Shown here: in pieces, positions 27,702 through 35,771 of the stretch | How positions within the stretch are numbered: the stretch's first letter is position 1 | Layout of the letters: every line of letters starts with the position of its first letter | DNA from: Ilyomonas limi | GTDB lineage: Bacteria; Bacteroidota; Bacteroidia; Chitinophagales; Chitinophagaceae | Assembly: GCF_005233845.1 (NCBI RefSeq) | Contig: NZ_SZQL01000013.1 | Span: 62,001-126,000 of the forward strand | Direction: 5' to 3' | DNA: 64,000 bases | Notes under the pieces: model-generated | Database searches by the model: none | Told to the model about the DNA's origin: nothing | The model's input: only the letters and a program-made list of their open reading frames with translations | Program-made: the position numbers and the translations under genes

Positions 27702-27947
27702 TTACGGCTGTGTGGTAGTGGCGGCAGTGTTATTAGAAGCAGGTGCGGCAGTTGTTCCATTGGCAGCAACCCGGTCTTTTTCTTTCATGCCTTCTTCCAA
27801 TTCTTTCTTCACATTGTCTTTAGCATCGTTAAACTCGCGGATGCCCTTGCCCAGACCGCGCATAAACTCAGGAATTTTACGACCGCCAAACAGTACTAAG
27901 ATTACAACTGCTATCAGCAGAATTTCCTGGAAACCTAAATTGCCCAT
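27702..27947 (-). CDS. tatA: Sec-independent translocase subunit TatA/E
   Basis: An 81-aa TatA-family protein of the twin-arginine export machinery. It has one N-terminal helix ([12 protein letters not shown]) followed by the family hinge [20 protein letters not shown] and an amphipathic helix. The C-terminal tail is a low-complexity A/T/N stretch. It stands ahead of gatA and is not beside tatC. Several predicted Tat substrates are encoded within 10 kb. The -7 promoter candidate and the rplS terminator upstream suggest an independent tatA-gatA transcript. Confidence 0.93.
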   Translation of the reverse strand: MGNLGFQEILLIAVVILVLFGGRKIPEFMRGLGKGIREFNDAKDNVKKELEEGMKEKDRVAANGTTAAPASNNTAATTTQP

Positions 27948-27975
27948 AAAATGATTTTAAGATGATGATGAGAAA

Positions 27976-27983
27976 CAAAGTTA
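27976..27983 (-). promoter_or_regulatory. -7 element candidate for tatA-gatA
   Basis: On the minus strand TAACTTTG matches TAnnTTTG. A CTTG lies about 22 bp upstream in place of the -33 TTTG. Confidence 0.45.
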
Positions 27984-28020
27984 AAATAAATACGAAGTTT
28001 TTGCACAAGAAAGGGTTAAT

Positions 28021-28069
28021 ACTTTAATAAAAAAGCAGAAGAAAAAATCTTCTGCTTTTTTATTAAAGT
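28021..28069 (-). terminator. Strong terminator after rplS
   Basis: Perfect 22-bp inverted repeat with a 5-nt loop; core AAAAAAGCAGAAGA / TCTTCTGCTTTTTT. It begins 2 bases after the rplS stop. Confidence 0.93.
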
Positions 28070-28071
28070 AT

Positions 28072-28425
28072 TTATTTCATGCGCTTTTCCTTGATTCTGG
28101 CGCTTTTACCACTGCGCTCGCGCAAGTAGTACAGTTTGGAACGGCGCACTTTACCTACCTTGTTCAGAATGATTGCATCAATATTGGGCGAGAAGAAAGG
28201 AAATACTCTCTCCACACCTATGCTGTCCGATATTTTACGAACAGTAAAAGTAGTAGTTGCACCTTCGCCCTGGATTTTTACCACGTCGCCGCGGAAACCC
28301 TGGATACGTTCTTTACCACCTTCAATGATTTTATAGTTGACAGTAACATTGTCACCGGCTTTGAACTTCGGAAATTGCTTTTTTGTCGTAAGCTGGTCGT
28401 GTACAAATTGAACTGCTGCGTTCAT
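28072..28425 (-). CDS. rplS: 50S ribosomal protein L19
   Basis: A 117-aa L19 protein of the large ribosomal subunit at the 30S-50S interface. Recognisable stretches are FKAGDNVTVNYKIIEGGKERIQ, FRGDVVKIQGEGATTTFTVRKIS and GVERVFPFFSPNIDAI, followed by KLYYLRERSGKSARIKEK. The gene stands alone with a full-consensus promoter upstream and a strong terminator, rather than in the rpsP-rimM-trmD-rplS operon found in many bacteria. Confidence 0.97.
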   Translation of the reverse strand: MNAAVQFVHDQLTTKKQFPKFKAGDNVTVNYKIIEGGKERIQGFRGDVVKIQGEGATTTFTVRKISDSIGVERVFPFFSPNIDAIILNKVGKVRRSKLYYLRERSGKSARIKEKRMK

Positions 28426-28447
28426 GGCTCAAATTTTTAAAGGACGG

Positions 28448-28479
28448 CAAAAGTAAGATGATTTGGAAGAACAGCCAAA
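28448..28479 (-). promoter_or_regulatory. Bacteroidota-type promoter of rplS
   Basis: On the minus strand TTTG-N20-TACTTTTG, a full match to the -33 TTTG / -7 TAnnTTTG pattern. The -7 box is 22 bases before the rplS ATG. Confidence 0.75.
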
Positions 28480-28577
28480 CTTTATTTTATAATAACTTGT
28501 TAGGTATATTTTGAGACAATGCCTTATAAATTGTTACTTGCCTTATTCAATTTTATTAAGACTTGCCGCCCATTGAT

Positions 28578-29261
28578 TTAATAGCTTGCACACTCCTTCA
28601 ATTCTTTATCTGTATAAGCCAGGTTGTATTGCTTTAATACATCTGCCGGCACACCATTCCATTGATTAGGCGTATTACCCATGTAACCGATATCTTTTAG
28701 ACCAATTTCCGAGGTATAAAATCCGGTAGCCGTCAAATTGCGCATCAGATTGAAGAAAGACACGCCAGGCGCCATGCCAGGCTTTGCTTTTGCCGGATAA
28801 GCAATTTCATCAACCATCGCGATGCGTTGCTTATCATCGCAATCCACAAAAGTCTTCTCGTAGCGGTTAAGGCATTGCATATCCAGCCAACGGAGACCAC
28901 CGCGCATAGGCGTCTGGTGCTCAGGAAAATCTTTTACAATAAATTCAATAAAATCGGGCACCTTGGCATCGGTGGCACTGCCGCTTACATCATCTTTGGG
29001 TATGATAATGTCTGCCAGCACTGCAATGGTTTTCATTTCATGGTCATCAAAAAAAGTATAAGAAGTTACTTCTTCGTAATGCTTTCTTTCTTCCGGCATA
29101 CGGTCGAAGTCCTTACCCTGACTTTCTACCGCTTTCTTACTCGGTACTTTTTTAGTGTTATCCGTTTGAATATCATCATTGCCGCTATTGCAGGCTTCAA
29201 GCACTACGCCGGTAGCAACGGCACCGGTAACCAAAGCTTTAAGGGAATCTCTTCTGTCCAT
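28578..29261 (-). CDS. Gluconate 2-dehydrogenase subunit 3-like protein (Tat signal)
   Basis: A 227-aa small subunit that accompanies GMC-type membrane dehydrogenases (gluconate 2-dehydrogenase subunit 3 family). The N terminus MDRRDSLKALVTGAVATG is a twin-arginine signal, followed by a possible lipobox (LEAC). The mature domain has LADIIIPKDDVSGSATDAKVPDFIEF and other family blocks. In related glucose and fructose dehydrogenases this hitchhiker subunit carries the signal-less flavoprotein through the Tat pore. The GMC gene at 29468-31210 lies just upstream on the same strand. The 206-bp gap is almost filled by an inverted-repeat element. Confidence 0.88.
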   Translation of the reverse strand: MDRRDSLKALVTGAVATGVVLEACNSGNDDIQTDNTKKVPSKKAVESQGKDFDRMPEERKHYEEVTSYTFFDDHEMKTIAVLADIIIPKDDVSGSATDAKVPDFIEFIVKDFPEHQTPMRGGLRWLDMQCLNRYEKTFVDCDDKQRIAMVDEIAYPAKAKPGMAPGVSFFNLMRNLTATGFYTSEIGLKDIGYMGNTPNQWNGVPADVLKQYNLAYTDKELKECASY

Positions 29262-29277
29262 AATATTGTTTTTTTTT

Positions 29278-29458
29278 GATCACAGATATTACTGATAATC
29301 TATTAATAATGATTTAACTGATAGTGAATCTGACGTTTTAATTTCATTAGTATCTATATTAAAATATCTATACTTGCTTTATGATAACAAACATTACTGA
29401 TGTTTTCTTATTAACTGAATATCAGCAAAGTCAGTTCTTATCAGTAATATCTGTGATC
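29278..29458. repeat. 181-bp element with perfect 21-bp terminal inverted repeats
   Basis: Arms at 29278-29298 and 29438-29458 are exact reverse complements. The left arm starts GATCACAGATATTACTG and the right arm ends CAGTAATATCTGTGATC. The AT-rich interior has no ORF and contains another ATTACTGAT copy near 29392. It sits between the two dehydrogenase genes, 16 bases from the small-subunit ATG and 9 bases from the flavoprotein stop. It resembles a MITE; no target-site duplication is evident. Confidence 0.75.
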
Positions 29459-29467
29459 CTTTCCCAT

Positions 29468-31210
29468 TTATATATTCTGTTTTTTCATTTCATCCACCAA
29501 ATGTTCACTGGCACGCATACTTAAAGCAAGTATCGTCCAGGTAATATTTTTATCCGCCTGCGATACAAATTGGCCGCCATCTACACAAAATACGTTTTTG
29601 CAATCGTGCGCCTGGCTCCACTTATTCAAAGCCGATGTTTTAGGATTATCGCCCATACGCACCGTACCCGCTTCGTGAATAATCTTACCTGGTGATTCCA
29701 GTCCCCAGTTGTTTTCCTTACTGTTATTTGCCCCCCAGGTAATCACGGCTCCCATCGAGTGTAATATTTCGGAGAACGTCTCTGTCATGTGCTTTGCCTG
29801 GTTAATTTCATAATCGGTGTATTTTGTATGAAAACGCAGCACCGGAATACCAAATTTATCCACCACCTTGGGATCAATTTCACAATAATTACTCTCTAAT
29901 GCAATCGACTCGCCTCTGCCAGCCATGCCTACACCAGCACCGTAGAAAAAGCGATAATCTTCCTTCAAAGAAGCGCCGTAGCCGCCGCCTTCTTTCTGTT
30001 TGCCTTTTACTGTGTACTTGCCGTTGAGGTTTTCTATCCCCCAGCTAAAGCCATACAAAGGCATACCCATACCACCACCATACTCGATATGATAGCCACG
30101 CGGGAAGTCTAACTTTTTATTATCCAGCCACCATGGCGTATAAACGTGCATCCCTCCTACTCCATCTTCGTTATAGCGTTTTCTGTCAAATAACGCCGGA
30201 ATAATACCACCCATACCCGAACCGGTAGAATCGTGCAAATATTTACCAACTACATTGCTGGAATTTGCCACGCCATTTGGATGCCGCTGCGATTTGGAAT
30301 TAAGCAGTAAACGCGCAGATTCGCACGCACTGGCAGCAAGGATAACCGTGCGGCCACTCACCTGATATTCCTGCATGTCCTCCTTATTTACATAAGATAC
30401 ACCGGTAGCCAGCCCTGTATTTTTATCAGTTAATACCTCCCGCGCCATTGCATTGGTTACCAGGTCAACATTGCCGGTAGCTAATGCCGGTATCACTAAG
30501 CACGAAGAAGAAGAAAAGTCGGCATAAGCTTTACAGCTACGTCCGCACTGCGAGCAAAAAAAGCAGGAGCCCCTTTCCTTATTAATTGGTTTGGTAAGAA
30601 TAGATAAACGCGATGGAATAACGGGAATACCAACACTGGTTCCCGCTTTTTTAATCATCAGCTCGTGCAGGCGCGGTTTGGGCGGCGGCAGAAAAATTCC
30701 ATCAGGATGATCTTCCAGACCTTCATTGGTACCAAAAATACCTAACAGCCGGTCTATTTTATCGTAGTAAGGTTTTATATCCTCATAGCCAATCGGCCAA
30801 TCTTCACCCAAACCGTCCCTGCTTTTTCCTTTAAAATCTTTTGGTCCAAAGCGCAGCGAAATTCTGCCCCAGTGATTGGTACGTCCGCCCAGCATACGCG
30901 CACGCCACCAGTCCCACTGCGTACCTTCTGCCTGTGTGTAAGGCTCGCCGTCTATTTCCCAGCCCCAGTAGCAGCCGTCGAAATCGCCAAACGGACGATA
31001 CTTGGTACTGGCACCGCGCCTTGGAGAATCCCAGGGTTTGGTAAGCTGTAAAGAATTTTTCTTAGGGTCATACATAGGACCCGCTTCCAGCAGGCATACC
31101 TTGAGGCCAGCTTTTGATAATACATAAGCCGCCATACCACCACCGGCGCCGGAACCTACAATTACGGCATCGTATTTCTTAGCATTTTTCTTGATTTGGA
31201 AATCACCCAT
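29468..31210 (-). CDS. GMC-family FAD dehydrogenase (sugar/aldonate oxidoreductase)
   Basis: A 580-aa glucose-methanol-choline family flavoprotein. The FAD dinucleotide-binding motif GSGAGGG is at residues 19-25 and ARMLGGRTNHWGR follows at about 104-116. The C-terminal catalytic region has IHEAGTVRMGDNP and DGGQFV. A four-cysteine motif C216-x2-C219-x2-C222-x3-C226 (SCFFCSQCGRSC) could bind an iron-sulfur cluster, as reported for the catalytic subunit of bacterial FAD glucose and fructose dehydrogenases. There is no signal peptide, so export must depend on the Tat subunit encoded downstream. A cytochrome subunit is absent nearby. The sugar oxidised is unknown; the gluconokinase next door hints at glucose or gluconate. 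Confidence 0.9.
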   Translation of the reverse strand: MGDFQIKKNAKKYDAVIVGSGAGGGMAAYVLSKAGLKVCLLEAGPMYDPKKNSLQLTKPWDSPRRGASTKYRPFGDFDGCYWGWEIDGEPYTQAEGTQWDWWRARMLGGRTNHWGRISLRFGPKDFKGKSRDGLGEDWPIGYEDIKPYYDKIDRLLGIFGTNEGLEDHPDGIFLPPPKPRLHELMIKKAGTSVGIPVIPSRLSILTKPINKERGSCFFCSQCGRSCKAYADFSSSSCLVIPALATGNVDLVTNAMAREVLTDKNTGLATGVSYVNKEDMQEYQVSGRTVILAASACESARLLLNSKSQRHPNGVANSSNVVGKYLHDSTGSGMGGIIPALFDRKRYNEDGVGGMHVYTPWWLDNKKLDFPRGYHIEYGGGMGMPLYGFSWGIENLNGKYTVKGKQKEGGGYGASLKEDYRFFYGAGVGMAGRGESIALESNYCEIDPKVVDKFGIPVLRFHTKYTDYEINQAKHMTETFSEILHSMGAVITWGANNSKENNWGLESPGKIIHEAGTVRMGDNPKTSALNKWSQAHDCKNVFCVDGGQFVSQADKNITWTILALSMRASEHLVDEMKKQNI

Positions 31211-31541
31211 AAAGCAAACAATTTTTTATAATTCGGAGGGCTAAATGTAGGACATAACCTGTAAACGTAAAGTGATTTTTTTATTCGCCCGTGATACTGT
31301 TTTATTGGTTAAAGTAAAACAAGAAGCTGTTAATAAAGAAGAATGCGCAGGCTTTATAAATGAAAAGGTATTTTGAACGAATGAGCCAGACAGAATTATC
31401 TCTGTCGCAGTCAAACAAGTGCAATAGATTTACCCATATAAAAGACCATTAGCTGCAGCTCCAGTTCTATTTATAAAAGATAGCAAAAACATACTTAACA
31501 TCTTACTTTCATATCTTTCGCTGCACACTTACTTTTACACC
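31211..31541. other. Divergent intergenic region, GMC gene / gluconokinase
   Basis: 331 bases with no gene. It must hold both divergent promoters, but no full TTTG/TAnnTTTG match was found. A 10-bp palindrome AGCTGCAGCT is at 31451-31460. Confidence 0.5.
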
Positions 31542-33029
31542 ATGAGTTACCTGTTAGCTATAGACATCGGCACTACCCATTGCAAAGCCATCACGTTTGA
31601 TACACAATGCAAGGCTGTTCATTCATTAAAAGCAACCTACGAAACCATTAATGACGAACCGGGGCAGAATGAGCAAAACCCCGATGAAATACTGCAACAG
31701 GTAGCCACCTTGATTACCCAATCTTTACAGGCAAACACAACAATACAAGGTGTTTGTTTCAGCGCAGCCATGCACAGCATTATCGCAGTAAATAAAGAAG
31801 GCAAGCCCCTTACCAACGCTATCATTTGGGCAGATACAAGAAGCAGTAAGCAGGCAGTCAATCTCAGGAATAGTGACACAGGTACGATTATTTATCAAAA
31901 AACAGGCACCCCCATTCATCCTATGTCGCCACTGTGCAAGCTGCTGTGGATGAAAGAAGTAATGCCGCAGATTTTTAGCGAAGCCTATAAATTTATTTCC
32001 ATAAAAGAATATATTTTTTATAAGCTCTTTGGCAAATATATTATTGATCATTCCATTGCATCTGCTACCGGCTTGTTTGATATACATACCCTTGCCTGGT
32101 GTAATGAAGCACTGGAAGTTGCAGGCATTGCTGCAGATAAATTATCCACCCCGGTTGTAATAACACATATTGAAAAAGCACTCACCTCAACCGGCAAGCA
32201 ACTGCTTAAGGCAGAAAATGATATTGCGTTTATTATTGGCGGTAACGATGGTTGCTTAGCCAATTTAGGCTGCGGTGCCATTCACCCCGGCGATGCAGCA
32301 CTTACTATTGGTACAAGTGGTGCGGTGCGCACCACTTGTACTACCAAACAAACCGATGATACACAACGTTTATTCAGCTATTTGCTTACCGATGACATGA
32401 TAATCACCGGCGGCGCCATCAACAATGGCGGCGTGGTACTGGAATGGTTTGGAAAAATGATGGCGGATAATGACAAAACTGCGGATTTTAATTATTGGCT
32501 GCAACAGGCAGCAACTGCACCGGCAGGTGCAGACAAGCTCTTGTTTTTACCATATATTTTAGGCGAACGTGCGCCCATGTGGGATGCCGATGTTAAAGGT
32601 GTGTTCTTTGGCCTGAGCAGTCAGCATACACAGCAACACCTTGCACGTGCGGTGATAGAAGGCATTTGCTTTGCCATGCGCAACGTGGTAGCTGCTATTG
32701 AAGATACAAGCGGCAACATCAGCAATTTATATGCAAGCGGTGGTTTTATACAATCGCCATTTTGGTTGCAGTTGCTTACTGATATTTTGGGAAAGCGAAT
32801 AAGCATTAACAATAGCGCAGATGCTTCGGCTGCGGGAGCTGCCATTATAGGATTATATGCATTGGGCTTTATTAAAAACCTGAATGATTCAGCACAGTTT
32901 TTTAAAACAGAAAAGGTATATGAGCCGCAGGAAAAAGGACGCCGGCAATACGATGCACTCTTTACTATTTTTCAATCTTTATATCCAAAATTGAAAGATG
33001 AATTTCATGCATTAAGTAAGTTGAAATAG
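31542..33029 (+). CDS. gntK: FGGY-family gluconokinase
   Basis: A 495-aa FGGY carbohydrate kinase, best matching the Bacillus-type gluconokinase that phosphorylates D-gluconate to 6-phosphogluconate. The N-terminal phosphate loop is AIDIGTTHCKA. IIWADTR (about 95-100) and the catalytic Asp236 in IIGGNDGCLANLGCGA follow. The second domain has GTSGAVR, LPYILGERAPMWD and ASGGFIQSPFWLQLLTDILG. Relatives phosphorylate xylulose, ribulose or glycerol, so substrate identity is likely, not certain. It is divergent from the GMC dehydrogenase gene, in line with oxidation of sugar outside and phosphorylation of the acid inside. Confidence 0.88.
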   Translation: MSYLLAIDIGTTHCKAITFDTQCKAVHSLKATYETINDEPGQNEQNPDEILQQVATLITQSLQANTTIQGVCFSAAMHSIIAVNKEGKPLTNAIIWADTRSSKQAVNLRNSDTGTIIYQKTGTPIHPMSPLCKLLWMKEVMPQIFSEAYKFISIKEYIFYKLFGKYIIDHSIASATGLFDIHTLAWCNEALEVAGIAADKLSTPVVITHIEKALTSTGKQLLKAENDIAFIIGGNDGCLANLGCGAIHPGDAALTIGTSGAVRTTCTTKQTDDTQRLFSYLLTDDMIITGGAINNGGVVLEWFGKMMADNDKTADFNYWLQQAATAPAGADKLLFLPYILGERAPMWDADVKGVFFGLSSQHTQQHLARAVIEGICFAMRNVVAAIEDTSGNISNLYASGGFIQSPFWLQLLTDILGKRISINNSADASAAGAAIIGLYALGFIKNLNDSAQFFKTEKVYEPQEKGRRQYDALFTIFQSLYPKLKDEFHALSKLK

Positions 33030-33345
33030 ATAAACGAGAATTATTTACAAGATATACCACTGGTTTCTGATTCGTGAGCTTTAACTTGTTAAGTCTTACT
33101 TTAAGGATGGTTTTCAAAGTCGAGCCAATCGTTCTTATGTATGTAACCAATTATTTACATGCGTATTAAGGCGTTCAGTATTGGATGGTATGTTAGTATA
33201 ATTGCAGCAGCTTACTTTTTGAATTGATAAATGCAAACGCCCCTTATAATACCTTAAAATTCCTTAAATACAATTTAAAAGAAGGGAATGTGAAAATATT
33301 TTGAGTAGGTTAGCAGTTATAAAAAATATACCAAAACTATTGTTT
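33030..33345. other. Non-coding stretch after gluconokinase
   Basis: 316 AT-rich bases with no supported gene, terminator or known RNA. An in-frame TTG at 33301 could extend the next small ORF. Confidence 0.5.
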
Positions 33346-33552
33346 ATGACAGTAAATCCATCTAATGTTCAGCACATCGTGCAGCCTGATTTTTCTCAGG
33401 CATACAACAGTATCCATTTAATAGCCGACCTGCAATCGGAACTGGCAATGTTGAAGGCAAAAGTAGCAACTTATTATCACGAGGAAATAGTACTTCGCGG
33501 AGATCAAATAATGATGCGCGAATACTGCAGGTATTTTGGCATAAAGCCTTAG
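33346..33552 (+). CDS. Small protein of unknown function (68 aa)
   Basis: A 68-residue ORF beginning MTVNPSNVQHIVQPDF and ending REYCRYFGIKP. It is mostly helical with mixed charge and no membrane segment. A stretch YNSIHLIADLQSELAMLKAKVA looks like a short coiled coil. A TTG start 45 bases upstream would add 15 residues. A strong terminator 32 bases downstream supports a real transcript. No family recognised. Confidence 0.5.
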   Translation: MTVNPSNVQHIVQPDFSQAYNSIHLIADLQSELAMLKAKVATYYHEEIVLRGDQIMMREYCRYFGIKP

Positions 33553-33584
33553 AAGTGTGATATTTAAGTAGGGCTATATAGCAG

Positions 33585-33625
33585 AAAATAAAGAGGGAAG
33601 AGCACTATTCTTCCCTCTTTATTTT
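33585..33625. terminator. Bidirectional intrinsic terminator
   Basis: Perfect 16-bp stem (AAAATAAAGAGGGAAG and its complement) with a 9-nt loop. It lies between the small-protein gene (+) and the YhcH-like gene (-), and A/T tracts make it usable in both directions. Confidence 0.9.
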
Positions 33626-33659
33626 GCAGAAGCTATTTAAGATACGTTTCTATTACCCT

Positions 33660-34271
33660 TTACTCCGCATACCTAATCTTAATCACCAGTTTTTTATCAG
33701 GCTTATTGCCGCCGGTGGTAATGTTTGGCATATGTGCATCGGCAGGGAAAAACAGGAAAAAAGTGCCGGGGGTAGCTGTGTAAAAAGTGCCTTCGCCAGA
33801 ATAATTGATGAGGTCTTTGGCAGCATCATACGGCATGGTAACCGTGAGACTGGAAATGGGTGCCACCCCTATCTTTTCTTCACCCGAAATAACGCCCTGA
33901 AGGTCTATATAATTGCGGTGTGATTCCCACTTGGCACTATCTACATCCTTGGTAGGATTTTTCGTGATCATTGCATACACGTTATCGCCGTCAATTGCAT
34001 ACCTGCCGGAAGCCATAGTTTGCAGATTGTTGTTTTTTAAAAAGGCAAACGCTTTGTCCCAATAATCTTTATTGAGCTGATATTGCCGTGCAAATGTTGC
34101 TTTGTTTATAGATTCGTGTGGCTGCATGGATAAGCCGTTTAACCATTTTTTTTGCTGAAACCATTGATTTGCTTCCTGAGCAGATTGTTTGTTGGCACTT
34201 TGCTGTGCGGTAACGTGGCAAGCTGATAATGACAATAGAAATGCTATAAATGGCAACGAAATTCTTTTCAT
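33660..34271 (-). CDS. Exported YhcH/YjgK/YiaL-family protein
   Basis: A 203-aa member of the YhcH/YjgK/YiaL (DUF386) cupin-like family, linked elsewhere to sialic acid, gulonate and other sugar-acid catabolism. Core stretches are YAIDGDNVYAMITK, ESHRNYIDLQGVISGEEKIGV and TFFLFFPADAHMPNIT, which provide His and Glu residues for a metal site. Unlike the short cytoplasmic relatives it begins with a signal sequence, either a lipoprotein type (LSLSAC) or cleaved at VTA-Q. It is the last gene of the RraA-dehydratase-MFS cluster, 42 bases after the transporter, and ends at a strong terminator. Confidence 0.87.
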   Translation of the reverse strand: MKRISLPFIAFLLSLSACHVTAQQSANKQSAQEANQWFQQKKWLNGLSMQPHESINKATFARQYQLNKDYWDKAFAFLKNNNLQTMASGRYAIDGDNVYAMITKNPTKDVDSAKWESHRNYIDLQGVISGEEKIGVAPISSLTVTMPYDAAKDLINYSGEGTFYTATPGTFFLFFPADAHMPNITTGGNKPDKKLVIKIRYAE

Positions 34272-34313
34272 GTTTTTATTTTAAATATACCTGAAATAAA
34301 TAAACCAAAATTA

Positions 34314-35594
34314 TTACGCCATCGCTTCTTTCAGCAACTGTTTTTGCATTACACTTTTATTTTTTACCGCAACTATTGTAATAACAGCCGATAACAACAA
34401 CGAGCCTGCCATAAAAATATAAGATGCACTAAAACCACCGGTAGTTCCATTTAAATACCCCACCATATACGAACCTGCAAACGAGCCCAGTGCACCCAAA
34501 CTATTGATGAGTGCAATAGCACCAGCCGTTACATTAGCAGGCAATATTTCGGTGATAATGGCAAAGAAAGGTCCGTAAGGTGCATACATGGCAGTGCCTG
34601 CAATCACAAGCAGTACAAACGACAGCCAGAAGTTGCTGGTACCTGTTAAATACGACCCATAGAATGCTAAGGACGCAACAAGCAAAAATGGCCATATAAA
34701 TGCTTTGCGGTTCAATGTTTTGTCGGAGAAATAAGAAGCAGTTAACATACCAATAATTGCAAACGCATAAGGCAACGAAGACAACCAGCCTGTTTCAATG
34801 ATATTCATTTGCGGCGCTGCCTTAATGATGGAAGGCAGCCACAATACAAAGCCATACACGCCAATGCTCCACAACGCATATTGCAAACACAACAAAATAA
34901 CCACACCCGACCGGAATGCTGCTGCATAATTCTTTACCGGCTTAATGCCTTGCTGCTCTTTTTGCAGAGCAGTTTCCAAAGCTTCTTTTTCATCTGTTGT
35001 TAACCAATCTGCATTTGCGGGTTTATCATTGACCAAACGCCACCAAAAAAACGCCCAAATAATTGCAGGTAACCCTTCCCAAATGAACATCCAGCGCCAG
35101 CCCACCGAATTAATCAGATAGCCGGATACGATAGACATCCAAAGAATGGTAACGGGATTGCCGAGAATTAAAAATGTATTGGCACGCGACCGTTCTGCTT
35201 TGGTAAACCAACGACTTAATAAAATAAGCATTGCCGGCATTACCGCACTCTCTACTACACCGAGCATAAAACGGATAATAATGAGTAAAGTAATATTACT
35301 GACCATACCGGTTGCCATTGCCAGTGCACCCCATAATATCAGCGACCAGAAGATGAGTTTTTTGGCACTTTTATTTGCAGCGTAATGTGCACCAGGTATT
35401 TGGAAAAAGAAATAGCCTAAAAAGAAAAGCGAACCTAATAAAGAAGAGGTAGCGGCAGTAATATGTAAATCTTTCGCCATCTCCCCTGCTGCAGCAAAAC
35501 CAAAGTTTGCCCTATCGAGATAAGCAAGGCTGTAAGTGATAAAAGCCACAGGAATAAGGCGATACCAGCGCTGCGGTGCAATTGTATTTCTCAT
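34314..35594 (-). CDS. MFS transporter, anion:cation symporter (ACS) type
   Basis: A 426-aa major facilitator protein with twelve predicted helices, of the ACS group that imports hexuronates, galactonate, glucarate and related organic anions (ExuT/DgoT/GudP type). Features are SLAYLDRANFGFAAAGEMAKDL in the first helix-loop, RFMLGVVESAVMPAMLILLSRWF between helices 4 and 5, and GWRWMFIWEGLPAIIWAFFWW later. It lies in the minus-strand cluster between the dehydratase-like gene and the YhcH-like gene, which supports import of a sugar acid or keto-acid product. The exact substrate is unknown. Confidence 0.9.
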   Translation of the reverse strand: MRNTIAPQRWYRLIPVAFITYSLAYLDRANFGFAAAGEMAKDLHITAATSSLLGSLFFLGYFFFQIPGAHYAANKSAKKLIFWSLILWGALAMATGMVSNITLLIIIRFMLGVVESAVMPAMLILLSRWFTKAERSRANTFLILGNPVTILWMSIVSGYLINSVGWRWMFIWEGLPAIIWAFFWWRLVNDKPANADWLTTDEKEALETALQKEQQGIKPVKNYAAAFRSGVVILLCLQYALWSIGVYGFVLWLPSIIKAAPQMNIIETGWLSSLPYAFAIIGMLTASYFSDKTLNRKAFIWPFLLVASLAFYGSYLTGTSNFWLSFVLLVIAGTAMYAPYGPFFAIITEILPANVTAGAIALINSLGALGSFAGSYMVGYLNGTTGGFSASYIFMAGSLLLSAVITIVAVKNKSVMQKQLLKEAMA

Positions 35595-35771
35595 GGATTC
35601 GCTTACATTTTATTTATTCTTTCTGTTATTCTAAAAATAACAGCACTGAACAATAAAACCACAGCAGAAAAAGAGCTATATACACGGAGTCACACAAAGT
35701 TATTTACCCTGTTTACACGTGATTCAACTCCTTGTAATGCTGTGGCTTTCAATCATCTTTAGTAAAATTCT

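Noticed and set aside
27702-31210. tatA as a dedicated exporter gene for the nearby Tat substrates
   Set aside because: rplS with its own promoter and terminator separates them, and tatA is paired with gatA; the proximity is probably chance.
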